64,000 bases of DNA from Nautilus pompilius (Eukaryota; Mollusca; Cephalopoda; Nautilida; Nautilidae), in NCBI GenBank assembly GCA_018389105.1, contig JACATO010001079.1, positions 186,001 through 250,000 of the forward strand, written 5' to 3'. Below the pieces are notes generated by a model. That model saw nothing but the letters and a program-made list of their open reading frames with translations, did no database searches and was not told the DNA's origin. Both the position numbers and the translations under genes were made by a program. This document shows positions 25,416-37,679 of this stretch, in pieces. How positions within the stretch are numbered: position 1 is the stretch's first letter; each line of letters starts with the position of its first letter.

Positions 25416-25495
25416 AGAGAGAAAAGAGGAGAGAGAGAGAGATATGATGATGATGATGATGATGATGATGATGTCAGTAGAGAGAGAGAGAGAGA
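25416..25495. repeat. (GA)n-(GAT)n-GTCAGTA-(GA)n compound microsatellite
   Basis: GA repeat, then about nine GAT units, then GATGTCAGTA, then GA repeat again. It is the reverse-complement arrangement of the unit repeated twelve times at 53.36-53.94 kb. Confidence 0.9.
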
Positions 25496-26394
25496 AAAAA
25501 CAAAGCTAAATAAATTACAAAGTGGAATGAAAAACTTTCCTGGATCTTTCTAAACCGTGTGGCGGAGACGTAGTAACCCCTCGCCCCCCCTTTTTTTTCA
25601 ATAAGAAAATCCACAAGATGGAGTTACAACTTAAAGATTTCCAAAATGGAATAGAATTTTAAAGATGGACCGAACTGGAGTGCGAAGATTTCCAGATATG
25701 GTAACATATTTCGTGTTTCTATCCTTTAATACGTAAGGATTTATTTGTGTGTGTGTGTGTGTGTGTGTAGGTAGCATTTTAATTCTTTAAGTTGTTATGG
25801 TTATTAAGTTATCCTGATCCTAAATCTTTGAGGCTAACTAAAGAAGTTATAAGGGCGATTTCTTGTAGGTTGATGGGCCATGCTTTTTGTCTTCCACCAT
25901 TACCCATCAATGAAAAGGTAATTTCCTCTTCTCTAGACCTCGATCACGAGTTAGCACCAGCTTTACTAAACGTCTGCCTGATCTGCTAGGGCCTTAAGCA
26001 GATACTTAGTAGATCATTCACCCTATATCTTGGTCAGATGGCAAGAGAGAGAGAGAGAGAAGAGAGATTTTAGCTCTCTTACATTTACGTAGAAACGTTG
26101 TAACTTTCGATGAATTGCAGAGTTCAGCTTAGTTAGCTTGCGACAAGGGTTAACACTGGTATTTTTCGGTAATCTCTGACTACTGCACTACAGTGCTTTC
26201 CGAACACTACAGGCATTGAACAAATGATTAATCAAAATATTTTCCGTATTACTGAATTATTAGATTGATGAAACACTGCCGTTGTTTTCGCAGTCTTTGT
26301 GATTACGAGCTCTTCGTATTTTTGTATTTATAACTAACTCGGATCATCTAGCTCAATTTTAATAATCACTACTATTAACTACGTCTGTACTAGG
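25496..26394. other. No gene; (GT)n at 25747-25769 and (GA)n at 26043-26067
   Basis: Two small dinucleotide arrays in otherwise unassigned DNA. The frame 25792-25989 has no recognisable motif. Confidence 0.6.
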
Positions 26395-26399
26395 TTCTT

Positions 26400-26430
<31 letters not shown>

Positions 26431-26448
26431 TTATTATTATTATTATTA

Positions 26449-26505
<57 letters not shown>
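26395..26505. repeat. (TTC)n to (ATT)n compound microsatellite
   Basis: About eleven TTC units pass directly into an ATT repeat with one short unit (ATTATATT) near 26449 and one AGT variant. Confidence 0.95.
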
Positions 26506-27326
26506 AGTTTAAAACTATTCTTCTTTATCACTTTATGGCTACACGTCTGTGAACCGTACTTACTAACTGCCACTTCTCGTTTCAAATTCTTTCACGTGAT
26601 GACGAACGAGATCTAGGAATAACCACTCAGATCACCATGAGATGTAGTAAAATAGACAGGGTAGTCAAGTGCTAAGAAGGGCGACAAAAAGAAAAACTCT
26701 AGATTTTTAAATGTTTCTCTCTCTCTTTTTTTGAGCGGGCAGTGATGCTGAAGATGTTGTCATATTGGAGGGAGCGCAGAAGTGTTTCACGCAAGCGATT
26801 TGGAGTGGCGTGTCATAAATAGGAAGGTGCAGCAACTCAGGCTACTCCAATATTAAATTTAAAGTGAGTTTTATTATAGTCATAAGAAAGATAAGTATGG
26901 AACTATGTTATTGTTCTTGGATATTTGGGAACAGCAGAATATAAGATAGGGCAAACCAATCGAATTCTAATCGTACGTGACACATTTCATCCCAATATGG
27001 GGTCAAGTGAACCCCTTTCAAATGCGAAAATACGTATAAAATGAAATATGAAACATTCTAAAATATCAAGTCTGATCATATAAAAGGCCATAGCAATAAG
27101 AAAATTTAAAAATAGGAACGATGTGCATGGACCTTCTCACCAAAACTGGAAAAAAGGGGAGATTCTTAAAGTATAGTCAGTCGAAGTATTTCAGTAGGTA
27201 GTTTTCTAGTATATCATTCGATAGATTGCTGCTACAGGCGGTGTTACGGGATGGCCGCATCTCTTCGCCTCTCCGTAAATTAGGTACAGCTGATCCCTCT
27301 TCGCGGTCCTCCCGCTGGCAAGTGCC
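26506..27326. other. No gene seen
   Basis: AT-rich unassigned DNA. Confidence 0.5.
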
Positions 27327-27341
27327 TTTCTTCTTCTTCTT

Positions 27342-27372
<31 letters not shown>

Positions 27373-27393
27373 TGATGATGATGACGACGATGG
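27327..27393. repeat. (TTC)n with (GAT)n edge
   Basis: About fifteen TTC units followed by TTATGATGATGATGACGACG. It creates a poly-Lys decoy in the minus-strand frame at 27177-27617. Confidence 0.93.
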
Positions 27394-27790
27394 TTTAGGT
27401 AGAGAAGGAAAACCGTGGCACTTCGAAGCGCTTTAAAAGTGCGCAAATTGGGCAGCATTTCACCAGATTTTCCAGGTGTGTGGGTGGGGGGGGCCTGCAA
27501 ACCGAGTCTTTTCTGGAAGAATGTAGCGCATGATGCTCCTCCAGCTGTCCAGGCAGCAGCCGCCTTCCTGGACAGCGGCAGAGACATTAGGACCAACCGC
27601 GCCCCCCAGTGAGGCAAAACCGATGTTGTTAATTACGACAATTAGAAAAACTGTTACCTCCAACAACAACAAAAAGGTTACTTATTTTATCTTTAATTCT
27701 TAAGCACGTTAACATTAAATAGATTTTTTTATTTTAATAAGTGAAGCTTAACGATGGCTGAGATTAAGACGGTAATGTTCTCAATCAACT
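27394..27790. other. No gene seen
   Basis: Short gap between repeats. Overlapping frames on both strands (27415-27672) have no recognised motif. Confidence 0.45.
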
Positions 27791-28208
27791 ACGGTCAGAA
27801 ATCCGTATCAAAGTATCACGTGACGGTCAGAAATCCGTATCAAAGTATCACGTGACGGTCAGAAATCCGTATCAAAGTATCACGTGACGGTCAGAAATCC
27901 GTATCAAAGTATCACGTGACGGTCAGAAATCCGTATCAAAGTATCACGTGACGGTCAGAAATCCGTATCAAAGTATCACGTGACGGTCAGAAATCCGTAT
28001 CAAAGTATCACGTGACGGTCAGAAATCCGTATCAAAGTATCACGTGACGGTCAGAAATCCGTATCAAAGTATCACGTGACGGTCAGAAATCCGTATCAAA
28101 GTATCACGTGACGGTCAGAAAATCCGTATCAAAGTATCACGTGACGGTCAGAAAATCCGTATCAAAGTATCACGTGACGGTCAGAAATCTGTATCAAAGT
28201 ATGTCGTG
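27791..28208 (+). repeat. 32-bp minisatellite, 13 copies, E-box in each unit
   Basis: Thirteen tandem units reading ACGGTCAGAAATCCGTATC then AAAGTATCACGTG. Eight or more consecutive units appear identical, two carry one extra A (33 bp), and the final unit is changed to AATCTGTATC...ATGTCGTG. CACGTG is present in twelve units. Near-identity implies recent expansion or homogenisation. The flanks show no similarity to the unit. Confidence 0.97.
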
Positions 28209-29648
28209 ACATCACTTCGACTCTACCTGTGAGGAAGCTTTTATAATAGGCATTAATTAATGCATTCGTTTGCCGTCTCCACCCCAACTCTCCGAATCAA
28301 TTATGTCAACAAAAAATAATAATAATAAAACATTTTATGAAATATTAAGCTTTTTTTTTAAAAAAAAGGGTCAAGAACTCGTAGATTAAAATCCCTTTTG
28401 TTGTTGTCATTTCGGTCTTGCAGACCACGAAAGACATGAACTAAAACCGTGCGAACAGTCGAGTAGGGTAAGGGTTAATATTATCGGCGACACCTTAAAG
28501 GAACATGGTTTTTAAACGAGTTAGATGATTTCCTGACTGTCTTTAGGAAGAACCAAGCTTTCATCTAGATGAATTACTTATAGCGGTCTCACGTGGGTAT
28601 AACCGATTCTTCTTGTTCTTTAATCCACTCTGTCACTGTGGAATGCAAATTATTTACTTTAATTTTAGGAGGAGGCGAACCAGAACTCCACACGCGCCTA
28701 ATGTTCAAGCTAAAAATGCGTGATCCCACAAAGTGGATCGCGCAGCTTGTTTCCTGGAAGAATCTGAGTTTTTAAAGCATTTTTACTTAAAATACTCGGT
28801 TATTTGAATGATCTTGGATTTTTCGTGATGACATCTAATTTTAAAAATCATTAGAAATTTTTTTTGAAAAAATTTATTTATTTAATTTCCTCGATTTCGT
28901 GATCGATCCAGCTTTAAACAATAATGATAATTAACACTAGGATGACTTCTACTACTACTAATATTTTTCACATTACTATTATTGAGGCACTAATCTATTT
29001 AAGTACCACACTTTGATGAGGTGTAGCATTAGTCATATATATATATATAATGTGTTTCCTTTATCGCTCATCGCCTGCTTAATTTCTGAGAACGTATCAC
29101 CGAGTACAGCCCTTTCCCTCTTCTTTTTTTACCGTCTCTTATCTAAAAGACTAGTATCAACAACAGCCCAGTGGTGTGTTTCCGTCTTCAGTCATTCAGC
29201 ACCTCATCAACTGCTAGCCCACCTTGAGCAGTACGTATGTAACTAACTGCCAGCCATTATTACCAAGCCAGGGGTAATGTCGTCACACCGTGACGCTATA
29301 ATGAATGTCTTTTCAACCTATGGATAGTGTAGTGCCCTCGATTTTGGAATGAAACACAGTCTAAATTACAGCAGGGAGTTTAAATGACCGGAAAATAAAT
29401 TATCTTCCGCTTTATAGATCCGGGGGGAAAAAAACATTTATCAGTCTATTCACCGAAATATACGAAATATGACCGAAAAAATGAGTTTGCTTTTGAAGCG
29501 ATCCACCTGATGTTTTTAAGGCGGATTTTATTGGAACTGAGCAACTGAGGTCAGTTTAATGACACTAATATTTAGAATTCTTTTTCTTTGAATGCAACTT
29601 TAGGGGAAACCACTCGTAGGGGGAAGGGGGGAGTCAATTGTTACGGTA
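28209..29648. other. No gene seen
   Basis: AT-rich unassigned DNA with an (AT)n tract at about 29036-29048. Confidence 0.5.
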
Positions 29649-29820
29649 CCAGTAATTTCTAATTAAATGTATAGATAAGCTATAATCTACGTCATGGATC
29701 AAAGGTCAAAGCGTATGACGACGGTTGTAGCTCATCTGTGTGTGTGTGTTTAATCAGTAATTACTGATGCTCTGACATCTGGCCTCGGGGGTCTCAGTTA
29801 AACAAAAATGTCTAAACAAA
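29649..29820 (+). mobile_element. Dispersed repeat, copy A
   Basis: Colinear with 60143-60300 over roughly 150 bp. The shared core is GATCAAAGGTCAA then TATGACG/CATGACG, GTAGCTC(A/G)TCT, (A/C)TTACTG(A/G)TGCT and GGTGTC/GGGTCTC. This copy has a short (GT)n expansion in the middle. Family unknown; the copy at 60 kb has a tRNA-like head on the minus strand. Confidence 0.6.
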
Positions 29821-30589
29821 AACTAAGTAACCCTGTCCTTCAATAAGGCTTAACGCTCTGCAGATTTTCTCTCGTTGCATCTGGTTTAGTAGTTAGCGGT
29901 GTAGAGATACGATTCTACTAAGGTGTATGCACTTTTATTTCTGAAACAATACCAGGACCTTTCAGGTCCCCCACATTCCAGATATATTTCTAGAAAGATA
30001 AAGTACGTCTTTAAAAAACAAAAAAACAAAAGCAATTAAAAGGGATAAAGTATAACTTAGATGGAAATAAGTTTCAGCAAAGCTAAGTTAATGGAAACTT
30101 TACAGAGCGTGTCAGAAAGCGGTTTGGCGGTAATAAGTCATCGTTGGCCGAGATCTCCAAAGTTTAACGTCTGGGTGTGGGTGAGCTGGATGCGATAAGC
30201 AATAATCCGACATCCATGACGGCAGATAACGAGCATCTTCGTTTATCTGGCGTTCTACCAGATTATCTTCGCGAACTGCGGAGAGGAGGACAACTTCCTC
30301 CAGCTTAAAATCAAAATGGCAAACAGAAACGGAGAAGAGAGAAATTAGCTTTAGAAGACAAGAATAAAAATCGGTTTAAACAAAAAAAAAGGGGGTGGGT
30401 ATTCGAGTATCCTGTCTCCAGATTTAGAGGATCAGTTCAGCGAAATTTGAGACGATTTGTCAGACTACTACTGACGTCGTCTACTGTATTGTTTTAATTT
30501 AGTAAAATATGACGGGAAAGGAACCAAAACTGCTCCAAGTTTCGGATCTAGAGCGTTTTATCGACAAAGTTCCTGATCAATTGAAGTAA
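29821..30589. other. No gene seen
   Basis: Unassigned. GGACCTTTCAGGTCC near 29953 is a small perfect hairpin of unknown meaning. It resembles, but does not match, a histone 3' stem-loop. Confidence 0.4.
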
Positions 30590-30705
30590 ACCCGTTAGGG
30601 CTGAGTGTCCGAGTTTGGATCCTGATCGTAGTCGGCTCTCAGCTCGGGGCACCTCTCTGGTCTGGTTTCTTCTGTCTCTTCTTCGCCGATCGGCTTCGAG
30701 TTTGT
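30590..30705 (+). mobile_element. Possible degenerate SINE
   Basis: TGTCCGAGTTTGGATCCTGA (about 30606) looks like a mutated B-box. It is followed by TCTGGTTTCTTCTGTCTC, comparable to the TGGTTTCTTC segment after the B-box in other copies. No A-box or 3' module is evident. Confidence 0.35.
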
Positions 30706-32944
30706 TTTTCTTCCGGGTTCTTCTCTTTTCTTTCACATCTGAAAACGAAGAGTTCTAGTAGGTAGCCGATCGTGCAGCCAGCTGTACCCCCTTTAAACAT
30801 AATCGATCTAAGAACCGCTTCGATTTTAGCGACAATGAAACAAAATGTTGACTTACTCCTCTGGGTGGGGGTTAAATTCGATGTAGCTCCCCGAGCTGGT
30901 GGTGTATTGCTGGAGCCCGTCCACGTAGTGTTAACTGGTATTACTGCTATTCGTGACTCGGTTTCATTGCTGGAATTAATAATAATAATAATAAAAGACC
31001 ATTAAATCGAAATTAAAAAAAAAAACACCCCATGCACAATCGTGACGTAGAAATAACTAAGTTGTTTGCGGTCTTTTCAAAAGAATTTCTGAAACGAACA
31101 TTTCCAGAGTTTGCTTAATAATTCTATTCAATTCTTGGTTTCATTTTATTGGCGAAGACTGAAAGATCCGCTATTTGAATAACTTCAGTAGAATAATTCC
31201 AGACTCTGCTCGAGGAACCGTGGCGAGCTTGGCACGAGAAATGGTTGTGAACCGTTAATTTAATACAATTTCTGGCGCAGCAGAGCTTGGAAATAAAAAG
31301 GGGAGAAGTGAGACTTACAAAAAAAAAACATTTAAGGGGGCTAATAATTTCCAACGCATTCGGTATTTTAGAATCGGTGATGCGGGGAACAGATGCCACG
31401 GTTATCACTGGCCGTGGACAGAATTTCGTGTCGTGGGTGAAGGCCGCCCGACAAACTACTATTATTCTCAGGCGATCCGATGATGGCGTCGCACCTGTTC
31501 TTTGCTGAATACAAGATTAGTTATTAGTTTTAAAAAATTACACACACACACACGCATCGTCGGATGACATAGGTGTGTGCGTGTACATAGGGAGATCTGC
31601 CTTTAATTCTTTACGAGAACTGCTTTAAAAAATTAATAAATAAAAGGAATGTTATTCCGTAATCGAAATAGAGGATGGGGAAGCCTTCTGGGCCTCGCTG
31701 ACGCTATTGGTCGCAGGGTAGTGGGATAGTTCTATCGTGTGAGGGGCGGGCTAGATAGCTGTCTCTGTAGTTATTCTTACTGTAGATTCTTCAAGCCCGT
31801 CTACGAGTGACATTGTTTTGCCAGCATTCGAGGAGGACGGATTAAAAGCACCGGGGGTGGGTGGTACGTCCTGTCCGCTGTCGTCTCGTAATGTTTACCG
31901 GTGCTGTCGGGCTCCGTATCTAAGTCACCAAGATGAGGCGGCGGTTCTGTCGGACGGACCGACATCAGCAGCACCCGGCGACGAAAACAATTGAGTAAGC
32001 ACGGAGGAATTTCGAGCGATCGAGAAGACGACTAAAGGTCGCCAAGCCATTGTCCGGTTATCTCGAGCGGGCCGCCGGTGGATGAACCTTGGCAGATTCT
32101 TCCCGAACCCGTGAATCACAGAAAGCTGCTTGTGACGCCGAGCGCGGCAGTTGTCTGTCTGACCCAGGGTGCACCTGCGGGCGATAATTGTCTCCCCGGG
32201 ACGCCGACAGCGTGTTTAGGCCTCCCATTCCCCTTCCCCCCACCACCGATTTCGCAAATTCAGCTCTGGCCGCTATTAACTAGGAATAAATAACCGAAGC
32301 TGCCTTAAAAAAAAAAAAAAAAAATTACAGCCTAGTGAACAAACATCGGCTGAACCAATTTACAGCCGGTAAATTTCTAATCTATCGCAGCCACGCTAAA
32401 AGACTTTTAATCTGAGATATAAGGCATCAAACGACTTGCAAGACGTTTGGTTTGTGGCATTAGGAGATTCCCTTGTCTCCGAGAGAGCAGTAAAATACAA
32501 AACAGTATAATTTTGCTATTTTATGATTATAATGATAATAATAATAATAATAATAATCTCAAAACCAAAATTTAAAGCTAACCAGACATAGCGATGGTAC
32601 TGTCTTAAAACTTGTTAAGTATCCTGCATTTATTATCTGTACAGTCTATATTTAAGCCCGCAAGCAATCTTGAGTTATCGCGAGGTATCTAACAGATTTA
32701 CTTGTAACCTTAAAAATGTTACACAATGATCAAACATATTCACCTAGTCACAAGATATACATGAGATGAAAACCATTGTTATCCCAGAGAATTGTTTGCT
32801 ACACCAGAGATGCTGTAGTTTTTTGTGTTAACCCTGATAATGTTAGGAAGAAAGCGTCAAGTGTCGCCAATCCATCAAAGAAATGATAGGTCGTCGTCTT
32901 CTTCCTCTTAGGACTGACTGCGCAACACGTTTGGCTCACTCTGT
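30706..32944. other. Unassigned; GC-rich block at about 31.68-32.27 kb
   Basis: No recognised coding region. The GC-rich block has overlapping short frames on both strands without motifs. Short (AC)n at about 31541-31552 and (AAT)n at about 32533-32557. Confidence 0.4.
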
Positions 32945-34180
32945 TTTCTCGGTTTAGCATCAGTTCGTGAACGACGGTGAGATTGCAGTGCCTACCGTAG
33001 CTATGAGAGAAATCAAAGACAGCATCTCAACAATACGCTTCCTGAAGTACTTACACACTGCATAACAACGGATAACGGTGCGAACACGAGAAAGTCTGTC
33101 CAACGTGTGGATGATGACAACGAACGGGGAGGTGGGGACAAGTTGGATACTGGAAAAGAAAAATATTTGGTGCTGATGCAGAAGAAGTCGGTCAGCAAGA
33201 GGCAGGTTCAGGTGAGCCGCAAGCAGCGCCGACTGAACTTGATATTGATACGGCAGTAACAAGTGTCCGCTGCTCAGCCCACACTCTTCGGCTAGCAGTC
33301 GACGGTGCACTTAAAGATCGAGCTATTGCTCTACAGTCGCTGAAACTTGTTCCGTCTGCAAAAGGCTGAGAACTCAGACGTTCATGGTTATTCGTTAGAA
33401 ATTGAAACTTAAGAGACCTATTCCAGTCTGACTGCCAACGAGATGGCACTAAACTTTTGACATGCTCCAGCTGAAGGAATTCTGCCAGGATATGACGGCA
33501 TGAAATCCTCAGTTTCATATCACAGACGCTGAGTGGACCACCATCAAACAAACAGCCAGTTCCCTCGAACCAGCAAAACTAGAAACAAAACAGCCGCAGC
33601 CAGCTATAGTAGGGGGCGGGGGACTTTCATGGCAGCCATATGGCTGGAACGTCAGCTCGAAACCTTGAAAGTGTCGACGCTTTTCTCGGAGTCTGCTGGA
33701 CTGAATGAAGAGGAGAAGAACATTTCTGGTTGAAAATATCGCCTTTCTTGATTCAAGGTACGAGCTGAGAAAGAGAAAGGCAAGGCTAAAGCTGTGCAGC
33801 AGCAAGCAACCATCAAGGAAAGCAGGTAGGAGGGGTCGTGAACGCCAAGAAAGAAAACTACGAACTTGAGATTCTTCTGTAGAAGAGAGAACCCAGTAAA
33901 ATAAGAGTCATCTCGTCATGAATGCGTCAAAAATAACGTTGGCACAATTCTACATTCTTCCTTTCACTCACGAGCCTCGAATAAGCAAAACTGAAAACAT
34001 TTTGAAATATTGGCATCAGCAGGGAACCACTCAACTTGAACTGGCCGAATTGGCTCTGGCAGATCCGTCGACTCAAGCTGCAGGTGAACGGACCTTCTCT
34101 GGTCTCAACTCCGTGCTACCGCCACGATGACCAGAGGTGAGAGAGAGGAGATCCTATGGTCATCTGCTGCAGCAATATTT
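32945..34180 (+). mobile_element. hAT-superfamily transposase, decayed
   Basis: Recognisable hAT transposase segments appear in the expected order on the plus strand: VPTVAMREIK (about 32991); ITTDNGANTRKSV (33062), the conserved TDNGAN block containing a catalytic-region Asp; VRCSAHTLRLAVDGALKD (33265), the C..H...LAV block; LRDLFQSDCQ and TRWH.TFDMLQLKEFCQDM (33409-33497); ITDAEWTTIKQTASSLEPAK (about 33522); FMAAIWLERQLETL (33629); and the C-terminal dimerisation region ILKYWHQQG...LAELALADPSTQAAGERTFSG (33990-34110). The pieces occupy all three frames with several internal stops, so it cannot encode a working protein. No BED zinc finger, terminal repeats or target duplications could be identified. 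The longest surviving open piece is the C-terminal one (33918-34130). Confidence 0.88.
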
Positions 34181-35520
<1,340 letters not shown>

Positions 35521-35550
35521 TCATTGCGGCCAAAATTATTGCATCACCTT
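35521..35550 (+). mobile_element. Tc1-like terminal repeat, solo
   Basis: CATTGCGGCCAAAATTATTG continues into GCATCACCTT. Its complement is matched at 19211-19242, and its core (GGCCAAAA then TTGCATCACC) is in the right end of the MITE just downstream. The element body would lie to the right, but no matching far end was found before the MITE. Confidence 0.5.
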
Positions 35551-35836
35551 GTGTTTTAAAGCACTCGTGTACACTACAACATAAAAATTCGCCTAATTTA
35601 GCTCTTTACAGGGCGGTTCCCTTATTAAATTTACTTGTTATAGCGATGCAGCTACAGGTTAAGACAGCAGTAAAGTTCGATAAATGCACACCTTGCGATA
35701 TTGCCTTGACTAAAGAATAAAGAACATTGTCTTAAACAGTGAAGAATCAGAGACGAAACAGTTCTCTACCTCATGTCGAGGCCCCTCTTCGGACTTTCTA
35801 GGTAAGAGGTGTTAAACTTGGTGACCAATCAAGTTA

Positions 35837-36211
35837 CCTGCAGCCTTGACGATCAAGTGTTTTACATCACCCCAGAATTTTCTAATTCTGCTTGGATGAA
35901 GTCCAGTCAGATCCGCCGCTGAATTAGCATAGTAACGTTACGTTGACGTACTGAAATGTACACGCCGCTTTGTAGGTTTCCACTAACGTAATCGACCAGA
36001 ATTCGGGAGATGTGACAATTCGAAACCTGCCATCAAACGCATGGTTTCCTAAAAGACCCGAATGTAAATCGTAGCAAGTGCGAGTCAGGTATTGAAAGGC
36101 GGACATCTAAAGATGGTATCGGGTACCGGCAGAGTCCGGCCACGTGGGCCCGATTTAGGGATAGATTTTAAATTTCTAGGGTGATGCAAAACTTTTGGCC
36201 TTGGCTGCAGG
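35837..36211. mobile_element. TA-flanked MITE with Tc1-like inverted ends, 375 bp
   Basis: The left arm (35837-35880) begins CCTGCAGCC and contains TTTTACATCACCCCAGAA. The right arm, read on the minus strand from 36211, begins CCTGCAGCCAAGGCCAAAAG and continues TTTTGCATCACCCTAGAA. The arms are inverted and about 80 percent alike over about 40 bp. TA dinucleotides flank both ends (35835-35836 and 36212-36213), as expected for Tc1/mariner target duplication. There is no transposase inside, so it is non-autonomous. The interior is moderately GC-rich and unrecognised. Confidence 0.72.
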
Positions 36212-36224
36212 TACGGTCAGGGTA

Positions 36225-36425
36225 CAGACCAGTCAAAAATACCTCCAGCACATGTTCTCAGTAAACCCCTAACGGAGCTCTTTATTTTCAGATGTGGGAG
36301 GAAACCCATGCGGCCGCCTAGTGGACAGAAGCAAGAAGAAACTATTCCAGGGAGGTAAGTGCACCGCCAATCCGAGCCGATCCCGAGAACTTTGGTCTCC
36401 AAAACCGCTCAGCCGAGGCGATCGC
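36225..36425 (-). mobile_element. tRNA-derived SINE
   Basis: On the minus strand the 3' module reads GGGTTTCCTCCCACATCTGA then AAATAAAGAGCTCCGTTAGG, followed by a tail toward 36225. The head near 36360-36420 retains only a weak B-box (GGATCGGCTCGGATTGG). Its 3' end lies about a dozen bases from the MITE at 35837-36211. Confidence 0.7.
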
Positions 36426-37679
36426 AGTTGGAGAAACCGATTCCGACGCAATAAAATTGTCGTCATTGTTTTTTTCCAAACTTTCTGCTCATGGTTGTGT
36501 ATTTACTCTAAAAGTTTTACTTGAGGTAGAATTTTTTGTGTTGATAAAGCTTCGTTCTAGTACAGTGGAAGCAGCGATGTTGCGACAACAACAACAACAA
36601 AAAACAACGGACAAGAACACTATGCTTTAATCATTAGCATGTAGGGAACAAATAGCAATCTCCCATCGACAAGCACTGCGATTAACCGTAGCTATGACGT
36701 ATCTAATCAACTTTTAGATAAACGCTACGGTCTGATTAATTATTGACACTGATTAGAGTTCTTTGTGGACGATTAATAAATCGAGAAATATCGATCGAAG
36801 TACGAGTTATATTAACCCATGGAAAACGGACTTCTTTGCTGATAGCGCGGGTTATGCCACATATTATGGGTTTGAAGTAGAAGCTGAAAGATGCTGGTAA
36901 AGTTGGTTCCTGGTGAGCAGAAGCCATCTGTTTTTGTAGCGCTGGACTGCGCTTAATTGTGTTATCATCAGAATAAAAACTTATCATCGATGGAGAGCAG
37001 ATTTTCTTCTGAACTGTTTGTTACTGAATATGGAGATGCTATAAAAATCCATGTTCTGATGTGGTTTTCCCTGGTGTAGGCGTGTCTCTTTTTATGTTAA
37101 ATTAAGTGTTTGTCGTGTCATTATAGTGCAAAAAATAATTATTGCATATTCTTCACGGAGATCCTTCCTGACATTGTTAATGGCGTGAAACGTATTACAT
37201 TTCTTCTGCTACTCTGCAAAAAGAAAAAAATATTATTTTTTTTTTTTGAATGTATAGGAAGAACCAGAGAAGTGAAGAAAATCTGGGCAGTCAGCTCCAG
37301 ATACGATTGAAAACAGGCGAATGATGTTATCAGAATGTCTGTGGAAGGTGTTGTAGAGATGTTGGAAGCAAACAAAACAAAAGTAATCGTTTGTTTCAGG
37401 TGAAATCTGGTGGAGACAAGAAAGAGTCTGCGGAGGATGTGATGATTAACTTGTATGGAAGAGCTTGGCAGAGAGAAGTCTTACAGCCGAACTTGTCGGG
37501 ATACAGGAATGACGTGTGTTCCATGGGTGTAGTTGTACGAGCAGTTTTGTGCCATGATTTTATTAGATCTCTAAAAGTATCGTGGTTTTATAATATGATT
37601 TTGAGTCAAAGAGAAAACAGTGAAATCGATTTTTTTTTTGTTTTTTTTTTTTTTTAAATGTAGATTTTAGGAAAACAGC
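36426..37679. other. No gene seen
   Basis: Unassigned, with runs of T and A (for example about 37232-37246 and 37629-37655). A (CAA)n patch lies at about 36588-36603. Confidence 0.45.

Noticed and set aside
27791-28208. CRISPR array with 32-bp repeats
   Set aside because: Units are directly adjacent with no spacers, and the sequence context is eukaryotic.
29953-29967. Histone mRNA 3' stem-loop
   Set aside because: The stem GGACCT/AGGTCC has a three-base loop and does not fit the GGCYCTTYTCAGRGCC consensus; no histone coding sequence lies nearby.
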